Source: Actinomycetes bacterium (lineage in GTDB: Bacteria; Actinomycetota; Actinomycetes; JAHEKZ01). Taken from it: DNA of 64,000 bases. A program made the position numbers and the translations under genes. How positions within the stretch are numbered: position 1 is the stretch's first letter; each line of letters begins with the position of its first letter. A model generated the notes under the pieces. The model was not told the DNA's origin. It saw nothing but the letters and a program-made list of their open reading frames with translations, and made no database searches. Shown piece after piece: positions 16,906-26,235 of this stretch. Location of the stretch: the NCBI GenBank assembly GCA_027118455.1, contig JAJAYZ010000041.1, forward strand, positions 1 to 64,000, in the 5' to 3' direction.

Positions 16906-17313
16906 ATGGGGACGATCGTGGTGGGTTACGTGCCGAGCCCAGAAGGTGAGGCGGCACTGGGTCGCGCTATCGACGAAGCCAAGCTGCGGGGCAGCAACTT
17001 GTTGGTGGTCAACTCCCAGCGAGGAGGCCGGACGGCCGACTACGGGGAAATGGCCCTGACCAACGAGCAAGTGGAGGCGATCCACGACCGGCTGCACACC
17101 GAGGGGATCGAGCACGACGTCCGCGGCTTGATCCGCGGAAACGACCCGGCTGACGATCTCGTGGCGATCGCCGAGGAGGTATCCGCGGAGTTGATCGTGA
17201 TCGGCCTGCGGAAGCGCACCCCGGTGGGGAAGTTGATCATGGGCAGCAACGCCCAGCGCATCTTGCTGGAGGCTACCTGCCCGGTTCTCGCGGTCAAGCG
17301 CCTAGACGCCTGA
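16906..17313 (+). CDS. Universal stress protein, single UspA domain
   Basis: A 135-residue single-domain UspA protein starting MGTIVVGYVPSPEGEAALGRAI. The ATP-binding signature G-x2-G-x9-G-S type is visible in the C-terminal GKLIMGSNAQRILLEATCPVLAV. Such proteins bind ATP or AMP and modulate stress or dormancy responses. The length is that of a single domain rather than the tandem forms common in mycobacteria. It has a GGAGG sequence shortly before the ATG (CGAGGAGG at about 16893-16900) and precedes the sigma factor gene. Confidence 0.9.
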   Translation: MGTIVVGYVPSPEGEAALGRAIDEAKLRGSNLLVVNSQRGGRTADYGEMALTNEQVEAIHDRLHTEGIEHDVRGLIRGNDPADDLVAIAEEVSAELIVIGLRKRTPVGKLIMGSNAQRILLEATCPVLAVKRLDA

Positions 17314-17357
17314 GCCCACCGCGGCGGGGGAAGAGCAAGACCGCCGGTGGCGTTGAC

Positions 17358-17363
17358 TACAAT
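17358..17363 (+). promoter_or_regulatory. Candidate -10 element for the sigma factor gene
   Basis: TACAAT resembles the TATAAT consensus and lies about 140 bases upstream of the sigma factor ATG in non-coding sequence. No good -35 hexamer lies at 16-18 bases; an overlapping TTGACT (17353-17358) could instead be a -35 for a site further downstream. Weak assignment. Confidence 0.25.
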
Positions 17364-17501
17364 GTCTACTGCCGCGCCTATCCCGAGGCCGACTCCTGAG
17401 TCAGCCTCCCACCCATTGGCGCAGCAGCCGATCCCCGCATAGTCCCGTTACGCGTGCCCGCATGACGGCTGCCCGCATCCCGCAAGGAGGCAACCGCTCC
17501 T

Positions 17502-18928
<1,427 letters not shown>

Positions 18929-18932
<4 letters not shown>

Positions 18933-18991
18933 TTATTCTGCTGGCAGAGGATGCATACCTGCAGGTCAGAGCCTATGTTGCGAATAATCAA
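18929..18991. repeat. 10-bp perfect inverted repeat bounding a 63-bp AT-richer element
   Basis: TTGATTATTC (18929-18938) and GAATAATCAA (18982-18991) are exact reverse complements separated by 43 bases. The left arm contains the sigma factor's TGA stop codon. Between the arms lie the palindromes ATGCAT (18951-18956) and ACCTGCAGGT (18957-18966). The arms are far richer in A+T than the surroundings. It may be a terminator or processing structure, or the scar of an insertion or rearrangement. Confidence 0.7.
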
Positions 18992-19114
18992 CTCTGATTC
19001 GCGGTGTGCGCAGCGCTCTCAGTCCAGATGAGGTCCACTGCCAAGGCGCGGAGCGGAGGACCTGATTGTCGCTGGGGATGGCCCGAGGCGACAGGTCTTC
19101 ACGCGGCCCGAGTG

Positions 19115-19507
19115 CTAGCCGTCCTCAGCTGGCACGTCCTTCAGCATTTCATTGATCGCGTCAATGGAGTCCGGTTGCTGTTGTCCGCACCCGTAGGTTG
19201 GGGTTGGTAGCTCAAAGGTGTCGTCGCTTGAGGTGACCCAAAGGCCATCCTGCGGGACTCCTATGCAGGTGCTGAGCCCGGAGTTCTGGTCGCCGTTCAT
19301 CGCGGCAACCAAGCCACTTTGAACCAGTGCATCTTGTGGGTCGAGTTGCAGCAGTTCTCTCCGCGGCGGCGCACACACGAAGACTGCATCCAACTTTGCT
19401 GGGACCGCGATCGCACTCGCCTCTCGTTTGACGCCAGCGGAACGGGGCACCGCAGGTTCGTGCTGCGTACACCGAACAGTTGGAGCGCTGTCGACGGCGC
19501 TGACCAA
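19115..19507 (-). CDS. Hypothetical protein, possibly secreted or truncated
   Basis: A 130-residue frame with codon use like its neighbours in its second half (VAAMNGDQNSGLSTCIGVP and SSDDTFELPTPTYGCGQQQP). No signal peptide or hydrophobic segment is visible in this frame, and the only available start is a TTG at 19507, so a 5' portion may be missing. Four cysteines are spread along the chain. It overlaps the plus-strand frame 19319-19735 on the opposite strand over about 190 bases, so at most one is normally expected to be real there. No recognised family. Confidence 0.4.
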   Translation of the reverse strand: MVSAVDSAPTVRCTQHEPAVPRSAGVKREASAIAVPAKLDAVFVCAPPRRELLQLDPQDALVQSGLVAAMNGDQNSGLSTCIGVPQDGLWVTSSDDTFELPTPTYGCGQQQPDSIDAINEMLKDVPAEDG

Positions 19508-19735
19508 CTGGGCAGTGAGGTCGCACAGCTTGAGGTCGCGTCCCCGGGCGGAGAGCCCTTCGTGACGATCAGCACCACCCAGCCGGCGCCGTTGCCCAGT
19601 TCGCCATCGGCGCCACGGAAGCCGGTCTACCTAGGAATTGGGTTGCTGCTTGGACTGGTGATCGGTGTCGGGGTGATCGTAGGTCGTGGGCGACGCAAGG
19701 TGGATGAAGAACCGGTGACGCTTGCGGAGGTATAG
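19319..19735 (+). CDS. Membrane-anchored C-terminal fragment, possibly Wzz-like
   Basis: The last 75 residues look genuinely coding: LGSEVAQLEVASPGGEPF, a proline-rich stretch ending SSPSAPRKPVYLG, one transmembrane helix (IGLLLGLVIGVGVIVG) and a short charged tail. A proline-rich motif just before a final membrane helix is typical of the C-terminus of polysaccharide chain-length determinant (Wzz) proteins. The expected N-terminal half, with its first membrane helix and coiled coil, is absent. The first 60 residues overlap an opposing frame and are doubtful. Probably a 5'-truncated gene; 138 residues as drawn. Confidence 0.4.
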   Translation: MNQCILWVELQQFSPRRRTHEDCIQLCWDRDRTRLSFDASGTGHRRFVLRTPNSWSAVDGADQLGSEVAQLEVASPGGEPFVTISTTQPAPLPSSPSAPRKPVYLGIGLLLGLVIGVGVIVGRGRRKVDEEPVTLAEV

Positions 19736-19749
19736 CCGTCGCTGCTGGG

Positions 19750-20151
19750 TCAGTCAGTCGCCTGCCGGTCCCGTACGGTCGTTCGGAGTTTTGACGCGAT
19801 ATCAGGATGTGAACGCTCGAGTTGACCGAGACTCGTGCCGAACATGGCCCAGATCTCAACGTCACCGCGGGCGGTCACTGTCGAAGACCTCTTGCCGTCA
19901 CCTGAGATCGCGACCTCCCCGAAGAAGTCACCTGGCGCAAGCACCCTGAGCAGTGGCCCCTCATGGGAGACTTCGGCGCGGCCGGTCTTGAGGACGTAAA
20001 AGACGTACCCGACCTCGCCCTCGCGAACGATGCTCAGTCCGTTGCCGTAGGTCTCGATGGTGAGCAGATCCGCGATGATGGCGCGCTCGTCCGCATCGAG
20101 CCCCGCAAATAGTTTGATGGACTCGAGTTCGCTGCCGCTGGTCGCCGACAT
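19750..20151 (-). CDS. Single-domain cyclic-nucleotide-binding protein
   Basis: A 133-residue protein consisting of one cNMP-binding (CRP N-terminal-like) domain: LFAGLDADERAIIADLL, GEVGYVFYVLKTGRAEV and the phosphate-binding cassette PGDFFGEVAISGDGKRSSTV. There is no helix-turn-helix and no kinase or transferase domain, so it is not a transcription factor. The arginine and Ser/Ser/Thr after the cassette fit cAMP binding, although this is not proof. It lies 32 bases downstream of a lipoprotein gene on the same strand and may belong to that transcript. Confidence 0.85.
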   Translation of the reverse strand: MSATSGSELESIKLFAGLDADERAIIADLLTIETYGNGLSIVREGEVGYVFYVLKTGRAEVSHEGPLLRVLAPGDFFGEVAISGDGKRSSTVTARGDVEIWAMFGTSLGQLERSHPDIASKLRTTVRDRQATD

Positions 20152-20183
20152 GATTCTCCTTGTCTAGGGCCGTTCTACGCGCG

Positions 20184-20711
20184 CTACTGCTCGCTCGCGG
20201 CGATGGTGACCCAGTATTCACCCCGTTCCTGAACGCTCGCCATCGTCACGCTCATTTGGGCGGGTGTGCCGCCTTCCAGCGTGATGGGCCATGATCGCGC
20301 AGTCTCTTGCCCTGGCCCGAGAACTTTGACGCACCTCACAAGTGCTTTCCTGCTGGAAGCTCCAGTGCCCGCGGGCTGCATGTTGGCGGCCACCAACTCA
20401 AGGAATGCCTCGCACGCTGCGCGAACCGTCGGGGGAGGGAACGGCTTCACGCGCCAACCCGTTTCGGCCCAGGCCGCTGCGCTATCGGTCCCCCGTGCTC
20501 CAATGTGGAGGAGTGCGGTCTGGCCGTCGTCGGTCTCGGCGTCCTTCCAATACCCATCGCCTGGCTCAGTCGCCCATGCTTCAAGCGATGAGGGCATGGT
20601 CAGCGAGAGACTCTCGTCGGTCAACTGATCAACCGGCCCCTGGTCACCACAGCCAGCCAGGAGGGTCGCCAGAGCGAGCACGGACGTGCCGCCGATTGCG
20701 CGCCGTCGCAA
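20184..20711 (-). CDS. Putative lipoprotein
   Basis: A 175-residue protein with a basic N-terminus, a hydrophobic segment and a lipobox (LALATLLAGCGDQ; lipidated Cys near residue 21), so it should be anchored outside the cytoplasmic membrane. The remainder has no recognised domain; two further cysteines (VRAACEAF, LVRCVKVLG) could pair. The start is a TTG that directly abuts the TAG of the upstream HD-domain gene, implying translational coupling and co-transcription with the oxygenase pair. Confidence 0.75.
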   Translation of the reverse strand: MRRRAIGGTSVLALATLLAGCGDQGPVDQLTDESLSLTMPSSLEAWATEPGDGYWKDAETDDGQTALLHIGARGTDSAAAWAETGWRVKPFPPPTVRAACEAFLELVAANMQPAGTGASSRKALVRCVKVLGPGQETARSWPITLEGGTPAQMSVTMASVQERGEYWVTIAASEQ

Positions 20712-21284
20712 CTACGTGTCGCTTTCGAAGTTAACCGGTTTCGCCAGAATGCGGCGAACCATCGGCTCGAAGAACTCCAGGGTCTCGGACTCGTAGTCCG
20801 GGTCGAAGGAGTTCTGGTCGTACTTGGCGCAGAAGTCGATGGTGGCTTGGTAGTAAGGGTGGTCCTTGAACCTGTCTCGGGCGTTGGGGTCTGCACCGAT
20901 GAAGTGGAAGTAATACACGCCTTGGAAGAGCCCGTGGTGCTTGACGATCCAGTAGTTCTTCTCGCTCACGTAGGGTCGTAGAACTGCGGCGGCCACCTCT
21001 GAGTGGTTGGCGGGCGCAAGGTAGTCGCCGATGTCGTGCAGGAGTACGCAGACAACGGTCTCCTCGTCCTCACCAGCGCGCTGCGCACGCGTTGCGGCCT
21101 GAAGCGAGTGATCGAGGCGGGAGATCTGGTAACCGGCGGAGTCGTCCATGGTCTGTAGCCAACCGAGAACGCGATCAGGGAAACCCTGCATCTCGCCTTG
21201 CTCGAGTGAGCCCAGGAACTCATAGTCCTCGCGGGTACCGTGCTCCATGGCGGTAAACGAGACGGTGTGCGACGTTGAGGTCAT
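20712..21284 (-). CDS. HD-domain protein, TmpB/PhnZ-like oxygenase candidate
   Basis: A 190-residue HD-superfamily protein. Candidate metal ligands are H59 (SRLDHSLQAA), H83-D84 (LLHDIGD), H94, H116/H117 (VKHHGLFQG) and D156 (CAKYDQNSF). The H59-H83 spacing of 24 matches PhnZ-type mixed-valent diiron oxygenases. PhnZ has a YxGE substrate-lid motif ahead of the first histidine; here the aligned positions read SAGY, so Tyr and Glu are not conserved and the substrate may differ from hydroxylated phosphonates. It overlaps the upstream Fe(II)/2OG oxygenase by ATGA, the same arrangement as two-step TmpA/TmpB or PhnY/PhnZ pathways. A plain hydrolase is the alternative. Confidence 0.75.
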   Translation of the reverse strand: MTSTSHTVSFTAMEHGTREDYEFLGSLEQGEMQGFPDRVLGWLQTMDDSAGYQISRLDHSLQAATRAQRAGEDEETVVCVLLHDIGDYLAPANHSEVAAAVLRPYVSEKNYWIVKHHGLFQGVYYFHFIGADPNARDRFKDHPYYQATIDFCAKYDQNSFDPDYESETLEFFEPMVRRILAKPVNFESDT

Positions 21285-22450
21285 GTGAGGTCAACTCCGG
21301 TCGATGGCGTCGGCTTGTGGGTTCCACTGAGGACATTGTGTCGATCCATGAGGTCGTCCCACTCCATGTAGACGTCCTGGAGGTGACGAGCACCGCTCGC
21401 CGGGTCGAAGGACTCTCGGCCGTGAAGCACTCGGTGCGAATGGACGGTCAAGAGGTCTCCGGAGTTGCACCTGAAGACGATCTTGTAGTGATCGCTGTCG
21501 ATCATCTTGCCGAGTATCTGGTAAGCGTCGTAGAACTGTCCGACATCTTCGAAGGGCGCGTGCAGGGGCAACGCCAACTGGTTGGAGAACCTCAAAGTCT
21601 GGATCCGCCCGGAGGTATCGAGCTGGACGAGGGGAGCGGTGGCCCTGGTGTCCTCATCCTCGCTGAACAGCTGGAACGTGACGGGGACACGGCAGAGGAT
21701 GTCGAAGGCATCTGGGTTATCTCTGCGAAGATCGGTCAGTACTGACCAGCCGTCGACGAGCGTGCTCTCGCCGCCCGTTGACTCGTTCACCAGGAAGTGC
21801 AACAGCTGAATGCTGGGCGGCCAGTGGTAACTGGGGAGGTCGGTGTGTGGCTTGAGTTCGAGCGGCGTGTGGGCGACGTTGTAGCCCTGTGGGTCGTGCC
21901 GCACATTGTGAACGCGTTCGAATGCGGTCTCACGTACGTGCCCCACCACCTCGGCGAAGCGGGCGACTTCGCCGTCCACTGACGGAGTGTGGGTAACGAT
22001 GGCCGCCCCGTACTCGCGCATCGCGTCCAGGTAGGCCAGTTCAATATCTGGTCGTCCCACGACCTCACTGTGCTCAAACCGCGAGGGAGAGCCGAGACTC
22101 GAGGTCCACAGCGTCACCTTGGGTGGTGGCTCCGCCGCCCCGTTGGAGTAGTCGTTGGCCACAAGCCACCCGACGCTGAAGCTTGAGTTATGGCCGTCGT
22201 TCCAGCGCAAGTGAAGCGTTGCCGCGTCCTCGTCCAGATGTGCCTCAGACGGGGCGATGTGTGCCGGGATGTCGGCGGTGTAGATGCGCCGTTCAGCTGA
22301 CTGAGCGACCCGACACTCGTCGCACCAGCAGTTGTCACGCAACCAGATGTAGTGGAACTTCGACGCGCGGTCTGGCCCCATCAACTCGAGGTGACGGTCG
22401 GCCAGAGACAGAGTCAGGACCGGCCGGACCGGAGTCTTCTGCTGCGTCAT
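21281..22450 (-). CDS. Gamma-butyrobetaine hydroxylase-like Fe(II)/2-oxoglutarate dioxygenase
   Basis: A 389-residue enzyme of the BBOX/TMLH branch of the TauD family. The N-terminal domain (about residues 20-110) carries zinc-ligand cysteines in WLRDNCWCDECR, typical of BBOX. The dioxygenase domain has the HxD pair (LKPHTDLPSYHW), the distal histidine (VHSHRVLHGRESFD) and a downstream arginine for 2-oxoglutarate. Known relatives hydroxylate gamma-butyrobetaine, trimethyllysine or, as TmpA, a trimethylaminoethylphosphonate. Start ATG 22450 has AAGGAG six bases upstream. The four-base overlap with an HD-domain gene suggests the TmpA/TmpB type of tandem oxidation rather than carnitine synthesis. 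Confidence 0.85.
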   Translation of the reverse strand: MTQQKTPVRPVLTLSLADRHLELMGPDRASKFHYIWLRDNCWCDECRVAQSAERRIYTADIPAHIAPSEAHLDEDAATLHLRWNDGHNSSFSVGWLVANDYSNGAAEPPPKVTLWTSSLGSPSRFEHSEVVGRPDIELAYLDAMREYGAAIVTHTPSVDGEVARFAEVVGHVRETAFERVHNVRHDPQGYNVAHTPLELKPHTDLPSYHWPPSIQLLHFLVNESTGGESTLVDGWSVLTDLRRDNPDAFDILCRVPVTFQLFSEDEDTRATAPLVQLDTSGRIQTLRFSNQLALPLHAPFEDVGQFYDAYQILGKMIDSDHYKIVFRCNSGDLLTVHSHRVLHGRESFDPASGARHLQDVYMEWDDLMDRHNVLSGTHKPTPSTGVDLT

Positions 22451-22557
22451 GTGTTGCTCCTTGGTGGTCGGGACCAGTCTCATCGCTGCAGTCGGGCCTG
22501 ACAAGTCGTTCAGGAAATGAGGCGCCGTAATCCTGCTGGCTATCGAGGGATCGTGCG

Positions 22558-22830
22558 ATGGTTACTACGCTCCCGATATACCCAATGCCTACACCGTTGG
22601 CAGGGCTCGACCCCGAGCCGCAGCGGACCTACAGCGGGTCTGGGTCCGGCGGAGGGGCGTCCTACCGGTGGTCGGGAAACCGAAAGGCCGGTCAGGGTGA
22701 GATAACCATTCTTGAGGCGGTCGAGCTGCCGTCGATCACCGTTGACCCCCGCTTCGACAAACACTTCAAGGCACGTAACGACATGTCATTCGACATTCAG
22801 GAACAAGGGGCTGGCTCAGCTCAATCCTGA
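22558..22830 (+). pseudogene. SRPBCC (polyketide cyclase-like) gene fragment
   Basis: The 90-residue frame contains an internal segment typical of SRPBCC/polyketide-cyclase proteins (LDPEPQRTYSGSGSGGGASY, RWSGNRKAGQGEITILEA, DPRFDKHFKARNDMSFDIQ), where the usual text is a tryptophan-rich beta strand then the GNxKxGxGxM motif. The N-terminal strands and helix and all of the C-terminal helix are missing, and the frame runs directly into MFS-transporter-like sequence. It is a remnant rather than a working protein. Confidence 0.7.
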
Positions 22831-23060
22831 CAGGCATCTTCTTCGTCGTGCCGCTCTACCTTCAGGTGGTGCTCGGCTACAACGCGCTGGACACCGGGAT
22901 CAAGATGCTTCCGGTATCCGTTGTGATGTTCGTTGCGGCCATCGTCGACGACTACTCGCAAGCCCAGATCCAAGTGTTGAAGGTGGGCTTGCTCGTGGCC
23001 GCGATTCTTGCCCTGGTGAGCCTGCCATTTACGTGGGGCTTGCCCCATGTCCTTTTGTAA
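22793..23060 (+). pseudogene. MFS (EmrB/QacA-type) transporter remnant
   Basis: From about 22793 the frame reads TFRNKGLAQL, then shifts at about 22821 to SILTGIFFVVPLYLQVVLGY followed by NALDTGIKMLPVSVVMFVAA, a recognisable DHA2-family drug-exporter segment. It then jumps, apparently through a large internal deletion, to another helix (VLKVGLLVAAILALVSLPF) and stops at 23060. A complete member has about 450-500 residues. It overlaps the SRPBCC fragment, so the junction joins two unrelated gene pieces. Confidence 0.75.
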
Positions 23061-23127
23061 GGACGAGGAACAGTCGCCGGTCGAGGCGGTGTCCACCTAA
23101 CCTCAACCGATGCTGGTCGGGAGGCGC

Positions 23128-24633
23128 CTATTCCGGATGGTTGGTGAGGTTCCGGTTGATCACACCGATGCGGAACGGGTTACTGACATTCATGTACGAC
23201 ATGTGCGTCATGAGGCCGGCCGACGCGTGCGCCAGGATGTGGCAGTGGAACATCCAGTCGCCGGGGTTGTCGGTGGTCACCTGAACGGTGAACTCTTCGC
23301 CAGGATGAATCTCCAGGGTGTCTACCCACCACGGGGACCCGGTGGATGGTGCTCCGTCCCGGTTGAGCACCAGCATGTGTTGGCCGTGCAGGTGCATCGG
23401 GTGGTCAATCGACGTGTTGTTCTTGAAACGCACCCGCACGGTCTCGCCCGGCTTCACCATGAACATGGGCACGTGCGGTATGAGCTCGCCATTGATGGTG
23501 AACCAGATGCCGTACCTGCCATCGAGGTACCCGGCCTTCTGACCGATGACGTAGTCGAAGCGACGATCTGGCGGGGGAGTGCTCACCGACCCGTCGAGTT
23601 CGCCGTAGTGGAGCAGATCCAGGTTCTGGCTGGCCGACAAAGCCGGCGGGGAGCCACCACCGAGCACGAGGCTCGGGCCGTTCAGCACACCGACCCGCGC
23701 AGAGGTTGCGCCGCTGTCCAACACGATGTCAACGCGCCCGGCCGCTGGCACCTCCACCGACGTTCCAACGCCAACGGTTGTCGGCACGTTGACGTCGACA
23801 CCATCGATCGCTACGACTTTGTAGGGGGCGCTTGAGGCCACCTGCATGGCCGTCTGATTGGTGTTCACGAACCGGATGCGGCGGACTAAAACATCGCCGG
23901 TGATCGCGCGCTCTCCTGTTTGGCCGTTGATGGTGTTGCGCCCGCGGTAGCTGTGCACGATCGCCGTCACATCGCGGGCGTCCAAGCTCGGGGTCGGCGC
24001 GCCTCGGGGGGCGATGACCACCGCGCCGATCAGCCCCTGGGTGACCTGACGTTCGGCGTACTGGTGGGAGTGATACCAGTACGTTCCGGCTTCACGGGCG
24101 CGGAATCGGTAGACGTGCTGATCGCCGGGCAGAACCGCGTTCTGAGTCACTCCGGCAACGCCGTCCTCGCCGTTGGGTACATCGATGCCGTGCCAGTGGA
24201 TGCTCGTTCCCGCTGTGATGTTGCGGTTCTTCAGAGTCACCTTCACCAGGTCGCCCTGCTTGGCGTAGACGGTCGGTCCAGGGCTCGTGCCGTTCACCGT
24301 GTAGACCAGCTGCCGGCGCCCAGCAACGTTGGTCTTCTCGAACGCGGTCCTCAAGGTCATCGTCACATCGGCTGGACCGTCGGGGCCCCGAAGTCGCGCC
24401 ACGCTGCGCATCGGCCCGATGTAGTGACGGCTGCCACCGCCGTAGACGGGCTTTCCCATGTCGTGGATCGAGTACATCTCAGGCATGAGGCTGTCGAGGC
24501 ACTTCTGCTTCTTGGCATCGTTGCTGATCCCGCTACATGGGCCGGCAGATGATGCGGACGGTGCGACGACGATGCCGATGGCGGTGAGCGCAAGGACGCT
24601 CACCGCCATCGACAGACGATCGGGTCGTCGCAT
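23128..24633 (-). CDS. Exported multicopper oxidase
   Basis: A 501-residue three-cupredoxin oxidase with a signal peptide (SMAVSVLALTAIGIVVAPSASSA). All four copper motifs are present: HWHG (146-149), HSH (188-190), HPMHLHG (411-417) and HCHILAH (463-469). The type 1 copper cysteine is C464, and the position ten residues on (axial site) is Leu474 followed by Met475, a pattern linked to higher redox potential than Met-ligated enzymes. It should oxidise phenols, metals or similar donors with oxygen outside the cell. The frame is open to 24930, but ATG 24633 gives a proper signal peptide. It lies five bases after the cupredoxin gene and is probably its partner in one operon. Confidence 0.92.
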   Translation of the reverse strand: MRRPDRLSMAVSVLALTAIGIVVAPSASSAGPCSGISNDAKKQKCLDSLMPEMYSIHDMGKPVYGGGSRHYIGPMRSVARLRGPDGPADVTMTLRTAFEKTNVAGRRQLVYTVNGTSPGPTVYAKQGDLVKVTLKNRNITAGTSIHWHGIDVPNGEDGVAGVTQNAVLPGDQHVYRFRAREAGTYWYHSHQYAERQVTQGLIGAVVIAPRGAPTPSLDARDVTAIVHSYRGRNTINGQTGERAITGDVLVRRIRFVNTNQTAMQVASSAPYKVVAIDGVDVNVPTTVGVGTSVEVPAAGRVDIVLDSGATSARVGVLNGPSLVLGGGSPPALSASQNLDLLHYGELDGSVSTPPPDRRFDYVIGQKAGYLDGRYGIWFTINGELIPHVPMFMVKPGETVRVRFKNNTSIDHPMHLHGQHMLVLNRDGAPSTGSPWWVDTLEIHPGEEFTVQVTTDNPGDWMFHCHILAHASAGLMTHMSYMNVSNPFRIGVINRNLTNHPE

Positions 24634-24638
24634 CGACG

Positions 24639-25490
24639 TTACTTGCCTTCCACCAGGTGCCACATACCCATCATGGCGTGCGGGACGCCGTCCTGCTCCT
24701 CGCTCGGCATCCAACACAGCAGCAGGTACCGGTAGGACTTGACGTCCTGCATGTGCACCGTCTTGATGCCGGGGGACTGGATGTCGAAGTGGAACCCACC
24801 CTTGCGGATCCAGTTCGGCTGCTTCGGAGACTTCAGCCCCTGCCGAACATCCTTGGCAGTGGTGCCTCCAGCCACATGATCGCCCGCGAGGAAGTGGATC
24901 TCGCGCGAGTGGTTGGTGAAGCTGACCCACTTGCCCGCGAGGGGACCAGAGGTCTCGAACTGGTTCTCCTTGGTGGTCCAGATCTCGCTGTCCGGCTTGG
25001 CCATGTTCGCGCCGCGGCGATCACCTGAGACCTTGATCGTGGTGAAGTTGTCGTTGTCACCGGCCACGTAGTACGAGCCTTTGCTGAGTTTCACCTGCCA
25101 GCGGGATCCCTCACCGCCGCCTCCATAGAACGTGGCGATACGGTCCACCGTCTTCATGGCGTCTGCGCTTCCCGCACCACCCCCGGCCGCCTCGCCAAAC
25201 TTCTTAAAGAGACGACTGATGTTGTCGGTCTCGAAGACGATAATGGACGTATTGCGATGTGCTGTCTTAGGAACCCTGAACTCGGTGACACCGGGGCGGA
25301 AGCGAGCGTCGCTCACCGACACCTTCTTGTCATTGCTCGTCACCTTGACAATCTTCGGCTTGCCAGGTGCACCTGGTCGGGCGGACACGTCGGCCGATCC
25401 GGCTGAGGCAACTCCCGGCGCGATGGAGAGTCCGGCCGCAGCGAGCGCGGTAGTGACCGCGAGAGCGGAAACCGTTGTCTGGAGCTTCAC
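24639..25490 (-). CDS. Exported cupredoxin-like protein
   Basis: A 283-residue protein with a signal peptide (VSALAVTTALAAAGLSIAPGVASAG). The C-terminal part looks like a type 1 copper site: an upstream histidine in GIKTVHMQDV, then LLLCWMPSEEQDGVPHAMMGMW, giving Cys-His-Met ligand candidates in the usual order. A second cupredoxin-like half may lie near HREIHFLAGDH. Start is taken as GTG 25490; the ORF extends to 25550 without a plausible signal. Its close linkage to the multicopper oxidase suggests an electron carrier or copper donor for it. No close named family is recognised. Confidence 0.75.
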   Translation of the reverse strand: MKLQTTVSALAVTTALAAAGLSIAPGVASAGSADVSARPGAPGKPKIVKVTSNDKKVSVSDARFRPGVTEFRVPKTAHRNTSIIVFETDNISRLFKKFGEAAGGGAGSADAMKTVDRIATFYGGGGEGSRWQVKLSKGSYYVAGDNDNFTTIKVSGDRRGANMAKPDSEIWTTKENQFETSGPLAGKWVSFTNHSREIHFLAGDHVAGGTTAKDVRQGLKSPKQPNWIRKGGFHFDIQSPGIKTVHMQDVKSYRYLLLCWMPSEEQDGVPHAMMGMWHLVEGK

Positions 25491-25635
25491 AACCGGTCCC
25501 TTCGTTGTGTGTTCGCCATCTCGACGTTGGCAGCGGACCCGCCGACTCACTCAGGTGACTTCTGGAGTCGGTACGATTCTTCGCCGCGAGCGTTCCGAGA
25601 CCGTTACGAAAGCGGGGGACCCAATAGGCCAACGG

Positions 25636-26136
25636 CTAGCCGCCGCAGACCATCGTGCCGTTGACCTTGGCGGTGCCCTTTTCGGACTGAACCTCGACGT
25701 TGTCCAGAGTGGCGGTCAGGTCGTCATCGGAAAGCGTGAAGCCCTTACTTGACGTCGAGAGATATGCGGACTTGGGGGAAACCCACTTCACGGACAAAGA
25801 CTCCGCGCTGAAGTCGCCGTTGGGATCGGTGAGGCCAAAGACTTCGAAACCCGCTCCGATTGCGGGGTCGACGTCGCCCGTGATCGCCCAACTGCCGGCC
25901 ATGCACTGCATCTCGGTCCCTTGAACAGCCACGTTTTCTGACCCGGTAATCGTGATGTCGAAGGAGGTGCCCGCCGCCGTGTCTGACGGTGTCGGGCTCG
26001 CAGACGTGCCGCTCGCCATCGATCCGCCGGACTCAGCACTTCCGCTATCAGATCCACACCCGCTGAGGCCGATGGTTGCCGCTATCACAACGGTGGCGGC
26101 GACCGCCGATGACTTGAGGACTCGATCGAGCAGCAT
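25636..26136 (-). CDS. LpqH-family lipoprotein
   Basis: A 166-residue lipoprotein with lipobox IGLSGCGSD (lipidated Cys about residue 27), a Ser/Gly/Thr-rich linker and a C-terminal beta domain. The segment GTEMQCMAGSWAITGDVDP and the ending NGTMVCGG fit the mycobacterial 19-kDa antigen (LpqH) family, with the two cysteines forming a disulfide. These surface lipoproteins have no known enzymatic activity. It is upstream of, and co-oriented with, the cupredoxin and oxidase genes, 145 bases away. Confidence 0.8.
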   Translation of the reverse strand: MLLDRVLKSSAVAATVVIAATIGLSGCGSDSGSAESGGSMASGTSASPTPSDTAAGTSFDITITGSENVAVQGTEMQCMAGSWAITGDVDPAIGAGFEVFGLTDPNGDFSAESLSVKWVSPKSAYLSTSSKGFTLSDDDLTATLDNVEVQSEKGTAKVNGTMVCGG

Positions 26137-26235
26137 AAGAACTCCCTCCGTTGGCCGACCCCGTGCCGGCCTGAGACCTTGAGGCAGGTTAGTCCAGTCA
26201 GGGACCAGAAAGTAGGGGGATCGACCAACCGAACC

